NCBI GenBank assembly: GCA_029777225.1
Contig: JAKOSR010000103.1
Location: forward strand, 1-13,698
Origin: Chloroflexota bacterium
GTDB taxonomy: Bacteria; Chloroflexota; Anaerolineae; Anaerolineales; Anaerolineaceae
Direction of reading: 5' to 3'
Length of the DNA: 13,698 bases
The position numbers were made by a program, and so were the translations under genes. Of the stretch, positions 6,676-13,209 are shown one piece after another. The notes under the pieces are model-generated. The model was not told the DNA's origin. It was given only the letters and a program-made list of their open reading frames with translations, and searched no databases. Within the stretch, counting starts at the first letter, position 1; each line of letters begins with the position of its first letter.

Positions 6676-7473
6676 ATGCGCAAAACAATATTTTTCCCAA
6701 TCCTGCTTATCATGACGCTCATGCTTACTGGCTGCAATTTGCCAGCTTTGATGACCACTCCCACCACGAATACCAACCTGCCTTGCTGTGGGGCCTCCCA
6801 ACCCCCGGATAGTGGCTGTGCGCCTTGTGGCACCGAAGCCCCACCGGTTTGTGACTCCTGCGAAGCGATTCCCTCCTCAGGCTCCACCTTGCCAGAAACG
6901 TCCGCACCGACAGAATGCCCGGTTTGTGAACCCGCGCCCCTGGCCTGCCCTTATTGCGCCACCAGTCCGGCGGAAGCTTTCACACTCGCCCAGGCCGGAA
7001 CCGTGGTTATCGAAGCCCTTAAGGCCAAAAACATGACCCTTCTGGCCAGCTTTGTTCACCCTGATCGGGGTCTGCGCGTCTCCCCCTATGCCTTCGTCAG
7101 TGATGAAAACGTGCTGCTCAGCCAAAGCGAACTTGCTGCCATTTTGTCTGATGGTACCATCAGGCAGTGGGGTTACATGGATGGCAGCGGCGCGCCAATC
7201 CTGAAGACCTTTGCCGAGTATTATGACCAATTCATTTACAACGTGGATTTTGCCAACCCGCAAATCGTCGGTTATAACGTCGCGATTGGCCAGGGGAACT
7301 CCATTGATAACCTTACCGAGTACTACCCCAACGCTGAGTTCGTGGAATACCACTTTAAGGGTTTTGACCCCCAGTACGAGGGGATGGATTGGCAAAGCTT
7401 GCGCCTGGTCTTTGAAAAGATAGGCAGCCAGTACTACCTGGTGGGCTTGGTTCACGCCCAGTGGACCATCTGA
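6676..7473 (+). CDS. Lipoprotein with CxxC-rich linker and conserved C-terminal domain
   Basis: This 265-aa protein starts with a lipoprotein signal (MRKTIFF, hydrophobic core, lipobox LTGC with Cys20), so it should be anchored on the outer face of the cytoplasmic membrane. Residues 21-96 form a Pro/Ser/Thr-rich linker holding C37C38 and four CxxC pairs (48/51, 59/62, 81/84, 91/94). The rest has no cysteine and forms one domain (about 103-265) with KNMTLLASFVHPDRGLR, FAEYYDQF, VEYHFKGFDPQYEGMDW and YLVGLVHAQWT. I know this domain from uncharacterised secreted proteins of Firmicutes and Chloroflexota, without a known function. The ATG at 6676 is preceded by GAAAGG at about 8 bases. The gene ends at a strong terminator. 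A metal-binding or redox role for the linker is only an inference. It is divergent from another cysteine-rich gene. Confidence 0.85.
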   Translation: MRKTIFFPILLIMTLMLTGCNLPALMTTPTTNTNLPCCGASQPPDSGCAPCGTEAPPVCDSCEAIPSSGSTLPETSAPTECPVCEPAPLACPYCATSPAEAFTLAQAGTVVIEALKAKNMTLLASFVHPDRGLRVSPYAFVSDENVLLSQSELAAILSDGTIRQWGYMDGSGAPILKTFAEYYDQFIYNVDFANPQIVGYNVAIGQGNSIDNLTEYYPNAEFVEYHFKGFDPQYEGMDWQSLRLVFEKIGSQYYLVGLVHAQWTI

Positions 7474-7524
7474 GCGATTATTTTGCAGCCCCGGCCAACC
7501 CTTTGCGGTGACACCTCAACAAAA

Positions 7525-7553
7525 ATACAGGGAGCCATTCAGGCTCCCTGTAT
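7525..7553. terminator. Strong bidirectional intrinsic terminator
   Basis: A perfect 12-base stem, ATACAGGGAGCC with GGCTCCCTGTAT, encloses the 5-base loop ATTCA. It is followed by CGTTTTCT on the plus strand and by TTTTTG on the minus strand. It lies between the convergent lipoprotein gene (+) and CoA-transferase operon (-), so it can end both transcripts. Confidence 0.92.
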
Positions 7554-7566
7554 CGTTTTCTATTAA

Positions 7567-8226
7567 TTAATCCAGCATGAGGGGTACTTCGCCCTCAGGC
7601 AGAATGAGCTCGCAGCCTGTTCGGGCGATGAGCTCTTGCAGGGTGATGTCTGAGGCGATGGCGACCAGCTTCAGGCCGGCTTCGGTTTTGTTCAGGATGG
7701 CCAGGTCGGTCACGATGGTCGTGACCCGGCCCTCCGAAGTGAGCGGGAGCGTGCAGCGTTTCACGATTTTAGGGTCGCCATTCTTGGTATTGTGCTCCGT
7801 GGCCACAATCACCTTTTTGGCCCCTGAAACCAAGTCCATCGCGCCTCCCGGGCCGGGCAGTAGTTTTCCGGGCAGGTACCAGTTGGCCAGGTTGCCTAGC
7901 TCATCCACCTGCAGTGCGCCCAAAACCGTCGCGTCCAGGTGCCCGCCGCGGATAATTCCAAACGAGGTCACGCTGTCAAAAGTGAAACCACCGGGCAGGC
8001 AGGTGATGTATGCCGCCCCCGCGTCAATCAAATCGAGGTTTTCTTCACCTTCGCGGGCTTTTGGTCCACAGCCAAGCAGCCCGTTTTCAGCCTGTATAAA
8101 AATTGTGACGCTCTCCGGCAAATAATTGGCGGCCAGGGTCGGGATGCCGACGCCCAGGTTCACCAAATCGCCGTCCTTCAGGAGGGATGCCACGTTTTTG
8201 GCAATAAATTCCCGCACGTTCTTCAT
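7567..8226 (-). CDS. atoA: 3-oxoacid/acetate CoA-transferase, subunit B
   Basis: This is the beta subunit (219 aa) of a family I CoA-transferase, which moves CoA between acetoacetyl- or acyl-CoA and acetate or succinate. The catalytic glutamate that forms the glutamyl-CoA thioester is Glu47 in AENGLLG (46-52). Other family segments are DLVNLGVGIPT (20-30), DAGAAYITCLPGG, FGIIRGGHLD and ATEHNTKNGDPKIV. The frame stays open further upstream, but the ATG at 8226 gives the normal family N-terminus (MKNVREFIA). This start overlaps the stop of subunit A as ATGA (8223-8226), which implies translational coupling and equal synthesis of the two subunits. The substrate cannot be fixed from sequence: AtoDA, CtfAB and SCOT-type enzymes are all close. 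No thiolase or hydroxybutyryl-CoA dehydrogenase gene lies next to it. Confidence 0.92.
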   Translation of the reverse strand: MKNVREFIAKNVASLLKDGDLVNLGVGIPTLAANYLPESVTIFIQAENGLLGCGPKAREGEENLDLIDAGAAYITCLPGGFTFDSVTSFGIIRGGHLDATVLGALQVDELGNLANWYLPGKLLPGPGGAMDLVSGAKKVIVATEHNTKNGDPKIVKRCTLPLTSEGRVTTIVTDLAILNKTEAGLKLVAIASDITLQELIARTGCELILPEGEVPLMLD

Positions 8227-8912
8227 GCTTTTTCCTCCGCGCTTGGAATCACCATGTCCACATAAATGCCCGCGACATCCACATGTTCGTAGCCAATCTC
8301 GCCAACAGGCACCAGCCGGTCGGTCTCCAACATTACGTAACTGGCCGCGGACGCCATGGCCGGGTTGAAATTCTTGGAAGTGCCAAAGCATAACCCGTTA
8401 CCCATTGGGTCCGCGAGGGAGGCTTTGACCAGGGCCAGGTCGGCAGCCAGGGGCATTTCAAGCACGTATTTGATGCCGTTGATTGTTATTTCCTGCTTGC
8501 CTTCAGCAATCATTGTGCCGACGCCGACTGTGGTCAGGAACCCGCCGATGCCACAACCGCCAGCCCGGATGCGCTCTGCCAGTGTGCCCTGGGGGATGAT
8601 TTCAATGTCCAGCACGTGAGCCTCGTACAGCGCGCATACGTCGGAATTGGTGGCGATGTAGGAGATTTTTAGGTGCGAAACGCGCCCATCCTTGATCATC
8701 TTGGCGGCAGGGGACCAAATACTTCCCTCGGCATTGCTGCAATTATTGACAATGAGGGTGATGTCTTTCACCCCGCTTTCTTCCAGCCAGCGCACCAGTG
8801 TGCCTGGGACGCCCACCTTGTTAAAGCCACCCACCATGATGCTTTGTCCATCCCGGAACTGCCTCATTACGGCATCCTTGCTGGCTAGTTTGTTAGCTCT
8901 AATCTTTCCCAA
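8223..8912 (-). CDS. atoD: 3-oxoacid/acetate CoA-transferase, subunit A
   Basis: This alpha subunit pairs with the gene directly downstream to form the CoA-transferase. From the chosen start it is 229 aa, the usual size. Segments that identify it are IMVGGFNKVGVPGTLV (25-40), PQGTLAERIRAGG (107-119), GIGGFLTTVGVGT (121-133) and KNFNPAMASAA (180-190). The start is a TTG at 8912: GGGAGAGG (8917-8924) stands 4 bases upstream, and the product MGKIRANKLASKDA matches the expected N-terminal length. The frame extends to an ATG at 9026, but the extra 38 residues have no family similarity and that ATG sits upstream of the likely promoter. The ATG at residue 16 would cut into the conserved fold. A candidate -10 box lies at 8995-9000. 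Confidence 0.92.
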   Translation of the reverse strand: MGKIRANKLASKDAVMRQFRDGQSIMVGGFNKVGVPGTLVRWLEESGVKDITLIVNNCSNAEGSIWSPAAKMIKDGRVSHLKISYIATNSDVCALYEAHVLDIEIIPQGTLAERIRAGGCGIGGFLTTVGVGTMIAEGKQEITINGIKYVLEMPLAADLALVKASLADPMGNGLCFGTSKNFNPAMASAASYVMLETDRLVPVGEIGYEHVDVAGIYVDMVIPSAEEKA

Positions 8913-8994
8913 GCGACCTCTCCCTTCAGCCTTTTGTAAAAAACAACTCATCCGCCACGCTGTGAACCTTGCGGGCTTCGCGCGGGCAGGAAAT

Positions 8995-9000
8995 ATTATA
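8995..9000 (-). promoter_or_regulatory. Candidate -10 box (TATAAT) for the CoA-transferase operon
   Basis: A perfect TATAAT on the minus strand lies 82 bases before the TTG start of subunit A. The nearest -35-like hexamer is TTGGCT at 9021-9026, with a long 20-base spacer. It also argues against the upstream ATG at 9026, which would then not be transcribed. Confidence 0.4.
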
Positions 9001-9118
9001 CCCTGTGGGGGCAGGCCGGCAGCCAAGGATCTAATTCTGCTACGCGGCCTGGCACGTTTGTTGCTGGGGTAAATGCGGTCTGGATTCTCATTTTTTTGCT
9101 GGCAGATTGCATAACGGG

Positions 9119-9147
9119 TTGATTTTTGTCTACGTTTTGGCTTTAAT
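9119..9147 (+). promoter_or_regulatory. Candidate sigma70-type promoter for the M23 peptidase gene
   Basis: TTGATT (9119-9124) and TTTAAT (9142-9147) are separated by exactly 17 bases, with 4/6 and 5/6 matches to consensus. Transcription would start at about 9154-9156, on or next to the ATG at 9156, giving a leaderless mRNA. This fits the lack of a Shine-Dalgarno sequence here. Confidence 0.45.
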
Positions 9148-9155
9148 GAATAGTG

Positions 9156-11246
9156 ATGAACAAGCGTTTGGTTGTGGCCTTTGTAGTCCTGCTGTGTTTT
9201 ATGCTTCTGCTCTCCGCCGCGGAAGAAGTGCCCTACCGCGCCGCCTCACCAGAGGAACTTGGTGGCCTCGAAACCGCGTTTGCGGCCTGGCAAACGAACA
9301 ATCCAGAATCAACCGGCCTGGCATTGCTGGACCTGTTCACACCCCAGGTTGACTCCGCGTTCATCACGGCGGATGGTCAATATGCCGTGCTGTGGCTGGC
9401 ATTGGTGGATGAAAACGGTCGGCGGTTGGCCACAGAGCCAGGCCTGGTCCTGGCTGAAATGATGGAGCAAGGGTGGAAAATTCGCCCCCTAAGTGACCCC
9501 GCTACCAACAGCCTGGCTGCGGGACTGCCGCAAGGGATGCTGCCTGTGGAGGCCCTCCCAGCACATTTAGGGGCCGAAAATGCTCAGGCCATCACCCCGC
9601 AAGCCCTGGGGGGCTATTACCTTCCATACGTCGCGGGCACCAGCCACCGCCTGGAGGGTTCCATCGCTCATTTTCAAGATTATCCCGCCCTGGGTTATCC
9701 CTCCTGTCCGATTGAAACCTGTCACTACGCCTACGATTTCACCGATAGCGGGCACTTCCCTCTGGTTGCTTCGCATGCCGGCACCGTGGTCGCCTCGCGC
9801 GACAGCTGTCCTGATGGCGGCACAACCTGCACGAACTACATCCTGCTGCATGACTCGAATGGGGTATACCAAATCTACCTGCATTTGGCCAACAACACTA
9901 TTCCGGATAACCTGACCGCCAATACCAGCGTGTTACGTGGGCAGTACCTCGGGGATACCGACGACACCGGGTACAGCACCTCGGAACATGTTCACTTTAT
10001 GGTCACCAGTTCTATCTGGTATGGAGCGGGTGATTACCCCTGGGGCTACTCGGTTGATATCCGTTTTGCGGATGTGGCCATCAACAACGGGATGCCGCGC
10101 ACCTGTTATGAAATTGCCTTGTTCCCCATCTATGATGGCGCCACAGCCTGCCTTGGTAACGTGAACGACCCGGTTAATCCGAATAACGACTGGTATGTCT
10201 CCGGTAATGTGGGGGCCTACCCTCCCACCGGGGCCATCTCCCGGCCGGCAGCCGGCGCAGTGGTCGCGCCCGGCAGCAACCCCCTGATGGATGTGACCGT
10301 GACGGCCAGTGATGATGTGCGCGTGAAGGCCGTCCGCCTGCTGGCAAAAATCAACAGCCAGTGGACGGAAATCGGACCCCTGGTCACCCAACCCTTCTCG
10401 CCGGGCACTTATGACTGGGATGTCGATTTGTGTGCCGTAGGCCCGCTGAATGGCGCGCTCGAGGTGGCTCTCAAGGTTTGGGACCATGAAGGCAACGTGC
10501 GGGCTCCACTTTCCGCCCGGACCATCCAGGTGGAGCATGCCTGCCCTCCGCCCACCAGCACGCTTACCCTCGGGCAGATATACAATTCAAGCGCGTTGGA
10601 ACTTAACTGGACCGTTACAACCGCGGGGGTTCCGCTCGCGTCGTTTGAGCTTCAATACCGCAATGAGGCCAACCCGGTGTGGACGAGCGCCAATACCCTT
10701 AGCTTTGGTGCCAGCGCCAGGTCAACCCGCTTCGTAGGCAACGGGGGCAGCAGCTACGGTTTCCGTTTGCGTGCCTTGGACATTAACGGCCAGCCAGAGG
10801 CCTGGCCGGCGGGGGACCTCCCGGAGGTTGTTGTGGCGCTGCCCACTTGCGTCCCGGACGCTTACGAGCCGGATGACACCCCGACGCAGGCTTTCCCGCT
10901 CAGCTACCAGGTTTCGCAAATGCGCAACCTGTGTGGGACGGGTGACCCTGATTGGTTCAAGTTGTCAGTTGCCGACCCAGGGTACACCAATGTGGCCGTC
11001 AGCTCACTGGGAGGGCTGGCTTCGGTTTCACTGTCGGTTTACCAGGGGGCCGGCGGCCCACTGATTGCTACTACCCACTCCCCATCCCTGGGGACTGGTG
11101 TAAACCTGCTATTTGGAGCCTCGCAGGCCGGCGATTATTACGTGCGGGTGGACCCGTGGCCGGCCAATTTGTCCGGTACGGACGCCCGTTATCAGCTGGT
11201 GGCCAGCCCGGTTTCCGCGCTTTTCCTGCCCTTCATCCGCCGTTAA
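9156..11246 (+). CDS. Secreted M23 (LytM-type) peptidase with Ig-like, Fn3-like and PPC domains
   Basis: This large exported protein (696 aa) is probably a cell-wall or surface metallo-endopeptidase. Numbering from the ATG at 9156, the signal peptide is 1-22 (LLLSAA). A region of unknown function covers 25-150. The M23 domain (about 163-320) has the full zinc and catalytic set: H190xxxD194, H242 in YLHL, and H278xH280 in SEHVHF. Next come an Ig-like module (about 355-460), an Fn3-like module (about 470-560) and a bacterial pre-peptidase C-terminal (PPC) domain (about 565-670) opening with DAYEPDDTPTQA and GDPDWFKL. The last residues are LFLPFIRR. A GTG directly before (9153) is an alternative start. 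There is no Shine-Dalgarno; a promoter positioned for a leaderless transcript supports the ATG. HtrA follows on the same strand after 161 bases. The target bond is unknown. Confidence 0.9.
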   Translation: MNKRLVVAFVVLLCFMLLLSAAEEVPYRAASPEELGGLETAFAAWQTNNPESTGLALLDLFTPQVDSAFITADGQYAVLWLALVDENGRRLATEPGLVLAEMMEQGWKIRPLSDPATNSLAAGLPQGMLPVEALPAHLGAENAQAITPQALGGYYLPYVAGTSHRLEGSIAHFQDYPALGYPSCPIETCHYAYDFTDSGHFPLVASHAGTVVASRDSCPDGGTTCTNYILLHDSNGVYQIYLHLANNTIPDNLTANTSVLRGQYLGDTDDTGYSTSEHVHFMVTSSIWYGAGDYPWGYSVDIRFADVAINNGMPRTCYEIALFPIYDGATACLGNVNDPVNPNNDWYVSGNVGAYPPTGAISRPAAGAVVAPGSNPLMDVTVTASDDVRVKAVRLLAKINSQWTEIGPLVTQPFSPGTYDWDVDLCAVGPLNGALEVALKVWDHEGNVRAPLSARTIQVEHACPPPTSTLTLGQIYNSSALELNWTVTTAGVPLASFELQYRNEANPVWTSANTLSFGASARSTRFVGNGGSSYGFRLRALDINGQPEAWPAGDLPEVVVALPTCVPDAYEPDDTPTQAFPLSYQVSQMRNLCGTGDPDWFKLSVADPGYTNVAVSSLGGLASVSLSVYQGAGGPLIATTHSPSLGTGVNLLFGASQAGDYYVRVDPWPANLSGTDARYQLVASPVSALFLPFIRR

Positions 11247-11407
11247 CCACGAACCTTGGGCATGAGAACTGAAAAAAGGCCCTTGTTCTTTCTATACCAG
11301 CTTTAAACCCCCTCCATTATTTCCAGCCGTAAAATGTCAAAAGATGATCAATAAGCGGAGAGTGAACGACCAGGTAAAGAACCGCAGAAAGATATTGGAG
11401 GAATAGC

Positions 11408-12589
11408 ATGAAAGCATTCAAGAAAACAATGATTTTTGCCGTGGGGCTGCTGCTGCTGGCAGGCTGCGCGGTGCCTTTCGCGTCGAGCACCAGCTCTTCC
11501 CAGGCGGTGGCCGATGCTACCAGCACGGAGGAACCCGTTGTTCAGCTTGTCTCCTATGCTGGGGTGTCGCCTTCGGATAGCAGCGTCATCGGCACCCTTC
11601 AAAATGCCTTCAGGAGCATTTACACCTCTGTGAATCCCTCGGTGGTCAACATCCAGGTTACCGAAGCCTATGGTTTTAGCGTGGTCTCGGGGGAAGGCTC
11701 TGGCTTCGTATGGGACACCGAGGGGGATATCGTCACCAACAACCACGTGGTTGAAGGCGCGATTAATATCACCGTCCTGTTTTCGGATGGCACTTCTGCC
11801 GAAGCCCAGGTGGTGGGTACGGATGCCCAAAGTGACCTGGCGGTGATCAAGGTTGATCCAAGCGAGCATGAGTTGATCCCTGTGACAACCGGGGACTCCC
11901 AAGCTGTACAGGTGGGTGATCTCGTTATCGCGATTGGCAATCCTTACGGCTTGTCTGGCACGATGACACAGGGTATTGTCAGCGCACTCTCACGTTCCCT
12001 CACTGTGGACGATTCCGACAGCCCCTGGTCCCAGGTCAACTACACGATCCCGGATATCATCCAAACTGACGCGGCCATCAACCCCGGGAATTCTGGCGGT
12101 GTGTTGGTCAACGTGGACGGCGAAGTGATTGGTGTTACCGCGGCCATCCAGTCTTCCACCAACTCCAACGCGGGCATTGGTTTTGTCATCCCCATGCATA
12201 TCGTGGAGAAAGTGGTGCCTGTGCTTATTGAAAAAGGTAAGTTTGAGCACCCAAGCCTGGGTCTCTCGGGTACCACGCTGACCCCTTCGCTGGTCTCCGC
12301 GATGGACCTGGAGAGTGGCACGCAGGGCGTCCTAATCACTTCCATCCAGGCTGGTGGAGCCGCCGCCAGGGCTGACCTGGTTCCGACCACCCAGCAATTC
12401 ACGCGTCCAGGTCGGGTGACGACCACCTACGGGGATGTGGTCACTGCCATTGATGGGCGGAAGGTGACTGGTTATGAAGACCTTGTGTCATACATCTTCA
12501 ACTCGACGGAGGTGGGGCAGGTGGTTTCGCTGACCATCCTGCGCGATGGGGAGCAGATGACTGTACAGGTAACCTTGCAAGCGGATTAA
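11408..12589 (+). CDS. HtrA/DegP-like serine protease with PDZ domain, lipoprotein form
   Basis: This is a 393-aa trypsin-like (S1C) protease of the HtrA/DegP/DegS family, which degrades or refolds damaged exported proteins. The signal ends in the lipobox LLAGC (Cys20), so the enzyme should be lipid-anchored outside the membrane rather than soluble or helix-anchored. A Ser/Thr-rich linker runs to about residue 60. The catalytic triad is His113 (TNNHVVEG), Asp143 (SDLAVIKVD) and Ser229 (NPGNSGG). One PDZ domain covers about 284-390, with GVLITSIQAGGAA (307-319) and YGDVVTAIDGRKVTGYEDL (341-359). A loop of about 15 residues (325-340) lies between the two PDZ segments. The ATG at 11408 follows GGAGG (11397-11401) at 6 bases. 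It ends before a bidirectional terminator. No -35/-10 pair is convincing in the 161 bases upstream, so read-through from the M23 gene is possible. Confidence 0.94.
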   Translation: MKAFKKTMIFAVGLLLLAGCAVPFASSTSSSQAVADATSTEEPVVQLVSYAGVSPSDSSVIGTLQNAFRSIYTSVNPSVVNIQVTEAYGFSVVSGEGSGFVWDTEGDIVTNNHVVEGAINITVLFSDGTSAEAQVVGTDAQSDLAVIKVDPSEHELIPVTTGDSQAVQVGDLVIAIGNPYGLSGTMTQGIVSALSRSLTVDDSDSPWSQVNYTIPDIIQTDAAINPGNSGGVLVNVDGEVIGVTAAIQSSTNSNAGIGFVIPMHIVEKVVPVLIEKGKFEHPSLGLSGTTLTPSLVSAMDLESGTQGVLITSIQAGGAAARADLVPTTQQFTRPGRVTTTYGDVVTAIDGRKVTGYEDLVSYIFNSTEVGQVVSLTILRDGEQMTVQVTLQAD

Positions 12590-12617
12590 TTCTACGCCGC
12601 TAGTCGATTTCCGGACC

Positions 12618-12661
12618 AAAAAAAGCTCCGCCCCGATTTGACTCGGGGCGGATATGTTATT
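12618..12661. terminator. Bidirectional intrinsic terminator
   Basis: A perfect 10-base GC-rich stem, TCCGCCCCGA (12627-12636) with TCGGGGCGGA (12643-12652), has a 6-base loop. Seven A's at 12618-12624 give a T-run on the minus strand, ending the cupin transcript. On the plus strand the T-rich ATATGTTATTTTT follows, ending the htrA transcript. Confidence 0.9.
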
Positions 12662-12675
12662 TTTCGCGGGAACCA

Positions 12676-13032
12676 TCATCCTTCAACCAGGGTGGTCACA
12701 TCCTTTTGATTTGGGACGAGGCATAAGAAGACGAAAGGCTCGTTACCGATATTGGTGTAATCATGCGGTACATCCGCGGGAATGAAGAGAACATCCCCGG
12801 CGCTGACTTCAAAAATCTCGCCAGCGATGCGCACCCGCGCCCGACCCCGCAATACATACTGCTCATGCTCCACCAGGTTGGTGTGCAGGGGCATGCCTCC
12901 ACCTGTTTCAATCGTGAAGCGCCGCATGGCAAAGTTGGGCGCTTCCTCGGCTGAAATCAGGACGGCTTTGCGTACGCCGACGCCGTTGGCGACCGGGGTT
13001 TCAGGGATGTTTTGACTGTTTCGGACAGGCAT
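12676..13032 (-). CDS. Small cupin-domain protein
   Basis: This 118-aa single-domain cupin is a beta-barrel protein that usually binds a divalent metal. Motif 1 reads GGGMPLHTNLVEHEQYVLRG (44-63) and motif 2 reads AGDVLFIPADVPHDYTNIG (78-96). Likely metal ligands are His50, His56 (or Glu55/57) and His90. The second His of the usual HxH is Asn52. Residues 1-35 precede the barrel and show no signal peptide. Proteins of this kind include sugar-binding sensors, dioxygenases and isomerases; nothing here tells which. The ATG at 13032 follows AAGGAG (13038-13043) at 5 bases. It is a single-gene unit, divergent from the YitT gene and convergent with htrA. Confidence 0.9.
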   Translation of the reverse strand: MPVRNSQNIPETPVANGVGVRKAVLISAEEAPNFAMRRFTIETGGGMPLHTNLVEHEQYVLRGRARVRIAGEIFEVSAGDVLFIPADVPHDYTNIGNEPFVFLCLVPNQKDVTTLVEG

Positions 13033-13068
13033 GGCTTCTCCTTTGGTTGTGTGCTTGCTTCGAGGTCG

Positions 13069-13099
13069 ATTATACCTTGGCCGGGTGGCTCTATGGCAA
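13069..13099 (-). promoter_or_regulatory. Candidate promoter of the cupin gene
   Basis: On the minus strand, TTGCCA (13094-13099, 5/6 to consensus) is followed after a 19-base spacer by a perfect TATAAT (13069-13074), 36 bases before the cupin start. The long spacer is the only weak point. Confidence 0.45.
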
Positions 13100-13154
13100 T
13101 CTGCGCGCTCTTACCTTCCAAACTGGCTTAACCGGCAGCCCTCACCTGGAGCAC

Positions 13155-13183
13155 TTGCCCTGCCTTGGGCTTTGGGATAAGAT
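13155..13183 (+). promoter_or_regulatory. Candidate promoter of the YitT-family gene
   Basis: TTGCCC (13155-13160) and TAAGAT (13178-13183) are 17 bases apart, each matching consensus at 4 of 6 positions. The leader before the ATG at 13210 would be about 20 bases and contains the ribosome binding site. Confidence 0.35.
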
Positions 13184-13209
13184 ACTTGCGCCAAGGAAAA
13201 GGAAGCGAC

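Noticed and set aside
9189..9200. Possible lipobox in the M23 signal peptide (LLC)
   Set aside because: Leu directly before Cys does not fit a lipobox; a type I cleavage after SAA is better supported.
9107..9352. Plus-strand frame of 81 codons overlapping the M23 gene start
   Set aside because: It overlaps the signal peptide and first domain of the M23 protein in another frame and shows no family features.
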